From Litorimonas sp947503715 (lineage in GTDB: Bacteria > Pseudomonadota > Alphaproteobacteria > Caulobacterales > Maricaulaceae), in the NCBI RefSeq assembly GCF_050271975.1, contig NZ_CP189850.1, forward strand, positions 1,178,001 to 1,242,000: a DNA stretch of 64,000 bases, in the 5' to 3' direction. This document shows positions 1-7,576 of this stretch, piece after piece (position 1 is the stretch's first letter; every line of letters begins with the position of its first letter). Under the pieces are notes generated by a model, which saw only the letters and a list, made by a program, of their open reading frames with translations, ran no database searches and was not told the DNA's origin. Made by a program: the position numbers and the translations under genes.

Positions 1-3000
1 ACCTCTGCACCTGATACAGTCACAGTTGAGACCGAGGCTGAGGAAAGCCTGCTCATCGTCAAACGCGCGACAACCGAAGGGTTCTCCGCCGTCGGTGACA
101 TCGTGTCTTACGAATATGACGTGACGAATACGGGTAACCTGACACTCACAACGCCTGTCACCGTTTCTGATGACAAGATCGCGGATGTGACCTGTCCGGC
201 TCTGCCAGCGGGTGGTCTCGCGCCGCAAGCCACGCTGACATGTTCCGCAGATTATGCGGTGACACAGGCGGATCTGGATGCAGGGCAGGTGACGAACCTC
301 GCCACGGCGACATCCGGTGGGTCCGAGTCCGAGGAAGTATCGGAAACGGTCGAAGCGATGACTAACCCCGAATTGGATGTCCGCAAGACGACAGAAAACA
401 CACGCCAAATGTTCGGGCCGATTTTCGAAGTCACCTATAATCTCGAACTTGAAAATACGGGCAATGTCACGCTGACCAATGTTCAGCTGGAAGACGATCT
501 CGCGGCCAGTTTTGCGCCTGCGACGCTTGTCGGCACGCCGACACTCGACGCCACAGGTGTGACCGCAAATAGTGAGTATGATGGTGTGACAATCACCGAC
601 CTTCTCGCGGGTCTGGATAATCTCGCCGTGGGTGAGATGGCTTCTCTAACGTTGACGGCCCAACTCGATATCACAAATGGCGTCCCTGCACAGGGCAATA
701 CGGCCTTTGGGTCCTCGCCAGCCTTGCCGCAGCCCGTCGCGTCCGATGATGAAACCATCACGCCCAATACGCCGGAGGATACCAATCCTGCGCCTGTCGA
801 CCTTGGCGACGAGGATGGTGACGGCGCACCGGATCGTTTCGAGAGTCCAACAGCAGACCGCGATGGTGACGGAATTCCGGACAGCATGGATTATGACCCA
901 ACAGGTTATTTCTATTGCGAAGAAAACGGCAACATCCTGCCGGGTGGTGGCATCTCTGTCGCGGGTCCCGCAGGTGTGAACAGCGCTGTCGGGACACTCA
1001 ATAATATTGTGATTGTTGAAGATGGTTCCAACGGCTTCTATCAGTTCTACGTCACGGCACCGGGGCGTTACACATTGACGCCGACCTATCCTGATACGGG
1101 TCTGGTCAGCACAGCCCGTCTTCCCATCGAAGAGGGTCTGGATGTCAGTACACGCACAGATAACCCTGCCATCCTCGGCTCGTCCGAAGTCGGTGACACG
1201 GGTCAAATCGCGGACTTCTCCGCAGACGCCAATGCGCCGTTCTACTTCGAATTTGAATTCGAAGCTGGCGATCCGTCTGTCTTATTAAACAATATCCCGC
1301 TTCGCGCCTGTGGTATTCCAGCGATTGAGCTGGCGAAATCCAGCACGGGTGACCCGGAACGTCTTGATGATGGCCGTCAATTGGTCAGCTATAATTTCGA
1401 TGTGACGAATACAGGTGAAACGTTGGTTGAGGATATCCGAATTGAGGATGATCTGGCTGCTGTCTTTGGCATTGACCGTGTTGAGGTTCAAACGCTCGAC
1501 ATTACCGCCGCACCTGATGGCTTCGCGGGACAGGTCAATCCGGGTTTTGACGGACAGACTGTGACGGATCTTCTGATCGGAGCAGGCGACCTCGCGCCGG
1601 GTGAAATCCTGAGCCTCAATCTGCAAGCCGCCGTTAATCCGGCTGTGGACGGCGAATATACAAATGTCGCGACAGTATCCGCCACGGGTCCACGGGACAC
1701 AGGGGATATTTCGGGCGAGGGCACAGCCACGCTCGAACTTCTGCCACTCGCCGATGCCAGCTTCCTGCGTGTCACGAAAACGGCCAGCCCGCGGACGGTC
1801 CAGATCGGTGATCCGGTGCTCTACACAATCTCGGTCACGAACGAGTCGGCCTCGACCCTGACAGGCGTGGATATTGTTGACCGCTTGCCGGAAGGGTTCG
1901 CCTATGTGCCGAACAGTTCCCGTGTGTCCGATGCGTCTGATGTCGTCGAATTGGAACCAACTGTCCGCTCCCGTGGCGTGTTGAGCTGGTCACTGAATGC
2001 GGGTGAAGTCACGCCGCTGGATGCGCTGCAACCCGGTGAAACGATCTCGGTCAATCTGCAACTCCTTGCGGGTCCGAATGTCACATTCGGCGCGCATGAG
2101 AACCAAGCCTTTGCAGAAAATACGGCAACAGGGACACGGTCTGACATCGCCACGGCTGTCGTCGATTACATTCCTGAACCGAGCTTCGATTGTACGCCCG
2201 TCATTGGTCGCGTCTATGATGATGTGAACGTTAACGGCTATCCGGATGACGGCGAACCCGGTCTGCCGGGTGTCCGCCTCGTGACCGTGAACGGCGACAT
2301 CATCACAACGGATGAATATGGTCGCTATCACATTCCATGTGCGATCTTGGCGGATGCTGAAAACGGGTCCAACTTCCTGTTGAAAGCTGACACGCGTACA
2401 TTGCCGCTCGGCTATGCGCCGACGACGGAGAACCCGCGGGTTGTCCGCGCTACGCGTGGTAAATTCGTGAAGATGAATTTTGGTGCCGGTTTCCGCACGA
2501 AGCTCCGCGTCGACTTTATGGCCGAGGACTTCAATCTCGACGGGACAGGTATTGCGGCTGCCAAAGTGCAGGAGCTGCAGAGCTTCCTCGCACAGAATGA
2601 TGCGGCCGAACGCGCTGTTCTTGTCTTCAATGCAGAAGACGACATGAGCGTTGATGCCGCCCAAGCCCGCCTTCAGGTAGCTTTGGAAGCTGTCCGCGAT
2701 CTTGCGCCAAACTCTCTTAAAGACATCGCGCTTGAGGCGAGTTGGGGTCAGGCTAAATATTACGAAGAGTCCGGCAATATTGCAGGCGAAGTCTTTGGTG
2801 GACGTGTACCATCCGATGAAGGTGAGATGGACGCTATCAAAGATAATGGCCGAGAAAACGGGACAGATCGTCAGGCCTTCGCTCTTGGTGAAAATGGCCT
2901 GATCGGACCTGTCGGACGTGATGCTTTGACAGATCGTGATGAAGATCGTCGCTGGAATAATGGTGGAGGTCTGCGTGACAATCATACTGACCAGGATGAC

Positions 3001-6000
3001 GAGGGTGCGCTCGCATCTGACACGCGTCGCAATCGCGCGTCTGTTCTGGGTCGTCGTGACCGCGTGACGGAAGCGGATCAAAGCCCGGCTCCGGGTCGTC
3101 TGCAACGTTGGCTGGGCTGGGGTAACTCCACGTCTGCCTATGTTGACAGTATGGAACTGGAAACGACTGTCGATAGTCTCGATCCCGTCAAGCGCCTGAA
3201 TGCGCAGGTGGATGTCGTGAACTGGAACGGTGTCCGCACGCTGAAGGCTGCGACCTATTCCAACTATGCGGCCTTTACGGACCGTCTGGAAATTCGCGTC
3301 TTTGATGCGCGACGTTCCGCACGGGGAGAGCCGCTCTTCACGATACCTGTGACAGGGACAGAGGCCTCAATGGCTGTGCCGGATATCCTGCCTGAAAACA
3401 TGCTCTATATCCTGCGCGCTTACGGCAAAGACGGGGCCTTTGATGACACTGCACCGAAACGTCTGCGTGTTGGTGAGGCTAAGTTCGATCTGACGGAATC
3501 CGAGTGGGTCGCGGAAGCGCCGAACAGCTTTGGTCAGAATACATTACAAGTCTCGAACATCCTCGTGCGCGGCGGAGCCGTGCGCGTCTATGGCCGCAAT
3601 GTTGCGGGTGAAACTGCGACTGTTATGGGTGAGCAGGTCCGCGTCGATGAGCAGGGACGTTTCGTCATGGAACAGCTTCTGCCCGCCGGAGAGCAATCCG
3701 TCATGATCGAAGCCGGTGGTCAAACCATTGCCCGTATGGTCGATGTCAAAGCCCGCGAGACATTCTATGTCGCGCAGGTCGAGGCGACGATTGGTCAACG
3801 CATTGGAGATGACGATACGTTTGAGGAAGGCCGCGTGGCCTTCTACGTCCGCTCCCGCCTGAATGACCGTTGGACGGTCACAGCAACAGCGGATACGGGC
3901 GAAGCCGGATTGGGCGACCTTGTCTCCACATTGGATGATAAAGACCTTGATCAATTGCTGCGGCGTCTGGACCCCGATCGTTATTATCCGACCTATGGTG
4001 ATAATTCCACGATTGAGCAGGACGCGCCGACATCCGGTCGTATCTATGCCCGTGTGGAACGGGACGATGATTATGCGCTCTGGGGCAATTATCAGACCGA
4101 TTTCAACGATACGGAATTCGCCCGTGTGAACCGGACGCTCTATGGTGCGAAACTGCACTGGGATGAAAACGGCTTCACGACGCTGGGCGATGCCCGCACA
4201 GCCGTCACAGCCTTCATCGCAGAAGGCGGAACCCGCCAGGCGCGCGATGAACTGCGCGGCACGGGCGGCTCGGTCTACTACTTACGTCACGGTGATATTT
4301 CGATTGGCTCGGAACAGCTCCGCGTGGAAACGCGCGATAGTGTCTCCGGTCTGGTTACAGAATCCCGTCGCCTACAATATGGGACAGATTATGATCTCGA
4401 CTTTATCCAAGGTCGTGTGATCCTGACCCGTCCGCTGGGCAGTACGGGGGATGACGGACGTCTCTTCCGCGACGGATCACAATCCGGCAATGCGCAAGTC
4501 CTTGTCGCTGATTATGAGTTTACGCCCGTCTTCGGTGCGAATGACACGGGCGCTGTCTATGGCGCACGGGCCAAACGCTGGTTCGGCGATCACGTCAAAC
4601 TCGGCGCGACCTATAATCATTCTGATGATGGCGGCGTGGAATCTGACCTCTATGAGATGGACCTGACCCTGCAATATGCGGCTGGGACTTACATCAAAGG
4701 CGAAATCGCCCGCAGTGAAGGTCTGGGTGTCGAAACCTTCGCTTCTATCGATGGTGGCTTTACCTATAATGCCGCCGACCGTGGAGAAGTCTTTGGCGAC
4801 GAGAATGTCGATGCCATGGCCTATGCGATTGAAGCAGCGGTCAACTTCTCCGAAGTGTCTGATCTCGAAGGCTCCGCCTATACTTATTGGCGCAAACGTC
4901 AGGCCGGCTTTGCGGGCTATGCAGAAGCGACCAATAGCTCGGTCGAGCAGTTTGGTGGCGGTATGGATATCGTGATTGCCAAGGGCCTCGAATTCGGCGC
5001 CCGCGCGGATATCTCCGACTCCGAGATCATCGGCACGAACAGCTTCGCCGAAGCGCGCGTCGATTACGCCCTGAACGAGAAGACAACACTTAGCGGTGGT
5101 CTGTCCTTTAATGATGATGCACGCGGCAATGCCGGAGCGTCTGTTGGATTGCGCGGAGAGTATCAGTTTACGGATGACTCTAATCTCTATGTCTTTGGCC
5201 AAGTTGGTTTGACAGGTGACAATACCCGAACAACGGACCGTCTGGGCGTTGGCGGCGAAGTCCGCCTGTCCAAGACATTCTTCGGTGGCGGCGAAGTCTC
5301 CACGGGCGAAGACGGTCTGGGTGCGCGCGCAACACTCCGCCGAGAGGAAGAGGATGGGGACGAATATTACCTCGCCTATGACCTTCCGCTACAGGCGCAG
5401 CCGACATCTAATTACGGCACGTTCAATGTCGGGGCGCGCAAGCGTTACGGCGATGCACTCTCCGTCTTTGGTGAGGAACGTTTGCAGTTCAATCAACGCG
5501 GTCTGAACGGAATTACACATGCCTATGGCGTCGAATACACGCCCGGAAAGTGGAACTTCGGTTTGAACGGCGAAGTGGGTCGGATCGACCAACTCGACCG
5601 TGAAGCCTTTGGTCTGTCGACCGGATTCGCGAATGAGCGATTCAAGGCCGGCTTTGCCGCTGAATGGCGTCAGGACAAAAATATCGACACAGACGCCGAG
5701 CGCGAAACTTGGCTCCTGCGTTGGACCTCGCAATATCAGGCGAGCGAAGAGCTGCGTCTGCAGGGTAAGTTCAACCGCGCCATGTCCAAACAAACGGAAG
5801 ATGGTGATCTAGGTCCAGTCGACTTTAATGAGGCCGAGTTCACTGAAGGCTCTATCGCGGCGGCGTACCGCCCGATCTGGGATGACCGCTTCAACTTGCT
5901 GGCCAAATATACCTATCTCGAAGACCTATCTCCGACGAGTCAGCGCTTTGGCGGCGAGACTCTGAACTATCGTCAGATTTCGGAAATTGTCTCCGTGGAT

Positions 6001-6360
6001 GCCGCCTATGACGTGTCGCAGAAATGGACGCTGGGCGGTAAATATGCGCATCGTTCCGGACAGGTCACATCCAACCGTGAGAGCCTCGACTTTACGAAGT
6101 CCTCGGCTGACCTCGGTGTCATCCGCCTCGACTACCACGCGACCCACCAATGGGATCTGCATCTGGAAGGCCGCTGGTTGGATATCGGTAACGGCGTCAT
6201 CACCCGCACAGGGGGGCAGGCCGGCGTCTATCGCCACATGAACGACAATGCCAAGCTGGGCGTCGGCGTCACATGGGGCGGTATCGAGGAGCAATATCTC
6301 GGCGCGCTGGAAGACGAAGATGATCTGGGTTGGTATTTGAACTTGGTCGGAAAATTCTAA
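1..6360 (+). CDS. Giant DUF11/DUF7507-repeat outer-membrane beta-barrel protein (5' end outside the window)
   Basis: The reading frame is open from base 1, so the start lies upstream; the GTG at 103 is internal. The visible part is about 2,120 residues. In order: a DUF7507-like repeat (to about base 350, ending VTNLATATSGG); three DUF11-like beta-sandwich repeats (about 360-690, 1320-1740, 1765-2170) with the VTNTGN / LENTGN type signature; a calcium-binding thrombospondin-3-like stretch near 800-900 (DEDGDGAPD, DRDGDGIPD); an SdrD-B/CNA-B-like domain near 2190-2500 (DVNVNGYPDDGEPGLPGV); a charged linker near 2800-3130; another beta-rich region; and from about 3760 a long run of alternating strands typical of an outer-membrane barrel, ending in Phe (LVGKF). 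Family knowledge suggests a surface-exposed adhesin or scaffold anchored by its own barrel; the function is not known. A terminator follows directly. Confidence 0.85.
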   Translation, partial: TSAPDTVTVETEAEESLLIVKRATTEGFSAVGDIVSYEYDVTNTGNLTLTTPVTVSDDKIADVTCPALPAGGLAPQATLTCSADYAVTQADLDAGQVTNLATATSGGSESEEVSETVEAMTNPELDVRKTTENTRQMFGPIFEVTYNLELENTGNVTLTNVQLEDDLAASFAPATLVGTPTLDATGVTANSEYDGVTITDLLAGLDNLAVGEMASLTLTAQLDITNGVPAQGNTAFGSSPALPQPVASDDETITPNTPEDTNPAPVDLGDEDGDGAPDRFESPTADRDGDGIPDSMDYDPTGYFYCEENGNILPGGGISVAGPAGVNSAVGTLNNIVIVEDGSNGFYQFYVTAPGRYTLTPTYPDTGLVSTARLPIEEGLDVSTRTDNPAILGSSEVGDTGQIADFSADANAPFYFEFEFEAGDPSVLLNNIPLRACGIPAIELAKSSTGDPERLDDGRQLVSYNFDVTNTGETLVEDIRIEDDLAAVFGIDRVEVQTLDITAAPDGFAGQVNPGFDGQTVTDLLIGAGDLAPGEILSLNLQAAVNPAVDGEYTNVATVSATGPRDTGDISGEGTATLELLPLADASFLRVTKTASPRTVQIGDPVLYTISVTNESASTLTGVDIVDRLPEGFAYVPNSSRVSDASDVVELEPTVRSRGVLSWSLNAGEVTPLDALQPGETISVNLQLLAGPNVTFGAHENQAFAENTATGTRSDIATAVVDYIPEPSFDCTPVIGRVYDDVNVNGYPDDGEPGLPGVRLVTVNGDIITTDEYGRYHIPCAILADAENGSNFLLKADTRTLPLGYAPTTENPRVVRATRGKFVKMNFGAGFRTKLRVDFMAEDFNLDGTGIAAAKVQELQSFLAQNDAAERAVLVFNAEDDMSVDAAQARLQVALEAVRDLAPNSLKDIALEASWGQAKYYEESGNIAGEVFGGRVPSDEGEMDAIKDNGRENGTDRQAFALGENGLIGPVGRDALTDRDEDRRWNNGGGLRDNHTDQDDEGALASDTRRNRASVLGRRDRVTEADQSPAPGRLQRWLGWGNSTSAYVDSMELETTVDSLDPVKRLNAQVDVVNWNGVRTLKAATYSNYAAFTDRLEIRVFDARRSARGEPLFTIPVTGTEASMAVPDILPENMLYILRAYGKDGAFDDTAPKRLRVGEAKFDLTESEWVAEAPNSFGQNTLQVSNILVRGGAVRVYGRNVAGETATVMGEQVRVDEQGRFVMEQLLPAGEQSVMIEAGGQTIARMVDVKARETFYVAQVEATIGQRIGDDDTFEEGRVAFYVRSRLNDRWTVTATADTGEAGLGDLVSTLDDKDLDQLLRRLDPDRYYPTYGDNSTIEQDAPTSGRIYARVERDDDYALWGNYQTDFNDTEFARVNRTLYGAKLHWDENGFTTLGDARTAVTAFIAEGGTRQARDELRGTGGSVYYLRHGDISIGSEQLRVETRDSVSGLVTESRRLQYGTDYDLDFIQGRVILTRPLGSTGDDGRLFRDGSQSGNAQVLVADYEFTPVFGANDTGAVYGARAKRWFGDHVKLGATYNHSDDGGVESDLYEMDLTLQYAAGTYIKGEIARSEGLGVETFASIDGGFTYNAADRGEVFGDENVDAMAYAIEAAVNFSEVSDLEGSAYTYWRKRQAGFAGYAEATNSSVEQFGGGMDIVIAKGLEFGARADISDSEIIGTNSFAEARVDYALNEKTTLSGGLSFNDDARGNAGASVGLRGEYQFTDDSNLYVFGQVGLTGDNTRTTDRLGVGGEVRLSKTFFGGGEVSTGEDGLGARATLRREEEDGDEYYLAYDLPLQAQPTSNYGTFNVGARKRYGDALSVFGEERLQFNQRGLNGITHAYGVEYTPGKWNFGLNGEVGRIDQLDREAFGLSTGFANERFKAGFAAEWRQDKNIDTDAERETWLLRWTSQYQASEELRLQGKFNRAMSKQTEDGDLGPVDFNEAEFTEGSIAAAYRPIWDDRFNLLAKYTYLEDLSPTSQRFGGETLNYRQISEIVSVDAAYDVSQKWTLGGKYAHRSGQVTSNRESLDFTKSSADLGVIRLDYHATHQWDLHLEGRWLDIGNGVITRTGGQAGVYRHMNDNAKLGVGVTWGGIEEQYLGALEDEDDLGWYLNLVGKF

Positions 6361-6386
6361 GGCCGTAAATACGGTAATTATAATGA

Positions 6387-6415
6387 CGGTCGGGTCCTTT
6401 TGGTCCGACCGTTTT
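6387..6415 (+). terminator. Rho-independent terminator of the giant surface-protein gene
   Basis: CGGTCGG (6387-6393) pairs with CCGACCG (6405-6411), extended inward by G-T and C-G pairs, and is followed by TTTT. It starts 27 bases after the stop codon. Confidence 0.8.
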
Positions 6416-6465
6416 CATTTATATTTCGCTATGTGACAGTCAGAATGTGACAAATATGACAATAA

Positions 6466-6483
6466 CTGTCATAAATTTGTAAA
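6466..6483 (+). promoter_or_regulatory. Pho-box-like site upstream of the TPR gene
   Basis: CTGTCAT-AAAT-TTGTAAA matches 16 of 18 positions of the published PhoB box (two 7-base repeats with a 4-base spacer, CTGTCAT-AWAW-CTGTMAY). It overlaps an inverted repeat ATGACA-N5-TGTCAT at 6456-6472. It lies 255 bases before the TPR gene start, in an AT-rich intergenic region (6361-6737) that has no other gene in it. Confidence 0.5.
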
Positions 6484-6588
6484 AAATATTCTCAATATAA
6501 ATTTATCTAAATAACTGTTTCTTATATAAAAATTTCCTCCCACGTGAAGTGAGTAGCCCACCTTAACGCCCCGTTAACACCTTATTTC

Positions 6589-6606
6589 TTGACAGTTTTG
6601 TGACAG
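6589..6606 (-). promoter_or_regulatory. Second Pho-box-like site upstream of the TPR gene
   Basis: On the minus strand this reads CTGTCAC-AAAA-CTGTCAA: two seven-base repeats exactly 11 bases apart, the PhoB spacing. A third, weaker repeat (CTGTTAC) follows 12 bases away. It lies 131 bases upstream of the TPR gene. The orientation opposite to the gene is less usual. Confidence 0.5.
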
Positions 6607-6737
6607 TTTGTGTAACAGAGATGTCACAAGAGGTTAGGCTTTCGGTGCGTATGCCAACGGCGCGCGTCTGCAGCCCCATAAAAGAACAGAGTTGGTGAAC
6701 TCGCCCGAAACATTCGGGAGCAAAAAAGGAGATCACA

Positions 6738-7319
6738 ATGAAACGGATCACAACAACACTTCTCGCACTCGGCCTCAGCGTCGGCGCCGCCCATGCCACT
6801 GAGACATTCTCGCAGGATTCGCTCGCAACCGCACTTCCCACTGTGGATGTTCAAACACTCGGTAATCTGTCGGATTGTCTGAATGCGGATATGAGTGATG
6901 TCTCCTCCCGCGCAATTCGCGCCTGTACAAAAGCGTACCGGGCATCCGTGCCGGATTATGATATCCGCTCTGATCTTCTGACACGTCGGGGTCTGTTGCG
7001 CCTGTCCTCCGGAAAAGTTGAGTCCGCGACACGCGATTTCGACAAGGCTGCGCGCCTTGTCGACGATAATGAATTTGCCAATCTCGGTCTGGGCTTTGCG
7101 GCTTTGCTGGAAAATGATGCGGCGACGGCGAAAGCTCGCTTTGCGGATTGCGCGGATCATCAGCGCGCTGCGCCATTGGCGGCTTACGGCTTGGCGCTCA
7201 CGCTCGAAATGTCCGGTGACCGCGCGGGGGCGATTGCAGCCTATGAACGCGCCCTGACGTTACAGCCTGGATGGAGCATGGCGCAGGAAAATCTCGCCAA
7301 TTTAAGAGCCGCGATCTAG
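6738..7319 (+). CDS. Small exported tetratricopeptide-repeat protein
   Basis: 193 residues. Residues 1-20 form a clear Sec signal peptide (MKRITTTLLALGLSVGAAHA, cleavage before TET), so the mature protein is periplasmic or outer-membrane associated. Two or three TPR helices pairs are visible, about residues 76-110 (TRRGLLRLSSGKVESATRDF) and 145-185 (YGLALTLEMSGDRAGAIAAY, then ALTLQPGW). A pair of cysteines at about 47 and 63 could form a disulfide. The start is well supported: AAGGAG sits six bases before ATG. TPR proteins usually serve as protein-binding scaffolds; the partner here is unknown. Two Pho-box-like sites lie upstream, and a terminator separates it from the lipoprotein/TonB-receptor pair, which has its own Pho box. 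The three may therefore be co-regulated. Confidence 0.85.
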   Translation: MKRITTTLLALGLSVGAAHATETFSQDSLATALPTVDVQTLGNLSDCLNADMSDVSSRAIRACTKAYRASVPDYDIRSDLLTRRGLLRLSSGKVESATRDFDKAARLVDDNEFANLGLGFAALLENDAATAKARFADCADHQRAAPLAAYGLALTLEMSGDRAGAIAAYERALTLQPGWSMAQENLANLRAAI

Positions 7320-7369
7320 AGCTTATCCCTCAATTCTCTGACTCTTAAATAGTCTTTAACCTTATCCAC

Positions 7370-7399
7370 AGGCGTTCCGTTCATTTGGGACGCCTTTTT
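7370..7399 (+). terminator. Rho-independent terminator after the TPR gene
   Basis: AGGCGTTCC (7370-7378) pairs with GGGACGCCT (7387-7395), with one G-T pair and an eight-base loop, followed by TTTTT. It ends just before the next Pho-box-like site. Confidence 0.8.
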
Positions 7400-7419
7400 C
7401 GTGGGACCAAGCCCACGCG

Positions 7420-7437
7420 CTGTCATTGAACTGTCAC
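7420..7437 (+). promoter_or_regulatory. Pho-box-like site upstream of the lipoprotein/TonB-receptor operon
   Basis: CTGTCAT-TGAA-CTGTCAC consists of two near-identical heptamers 11 bases apart, fitting the PhoB box in spacing and half-site sequence. It lies 140 bases before the lipoprotein start. A further CTGTCAC occurs at 7475. This is the best of the three Pho-like sites because both half-sites are complete and it points toward the gene. Confidence 0.6.
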
Positions 7438-7576
7438 GGAATATTCAAAAAACCTCTAACTATTTGTGACCCGCCTGTCACATTCAGACGTCAAACGCCG
7501 CTTTGTTACGACGAGGTTAGGTAACCGATTCTGAAATGCCTCGTCTTGAAAGAATTTTCGTAGGTGAGGCCTTCAC

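Noticed and set aside
1990..3105. A 371-residue minus-strand frame in the giant gene
   Set aside because: It is antisense to a protein with continuous repeat domains; no ribosome site or domain supports it.
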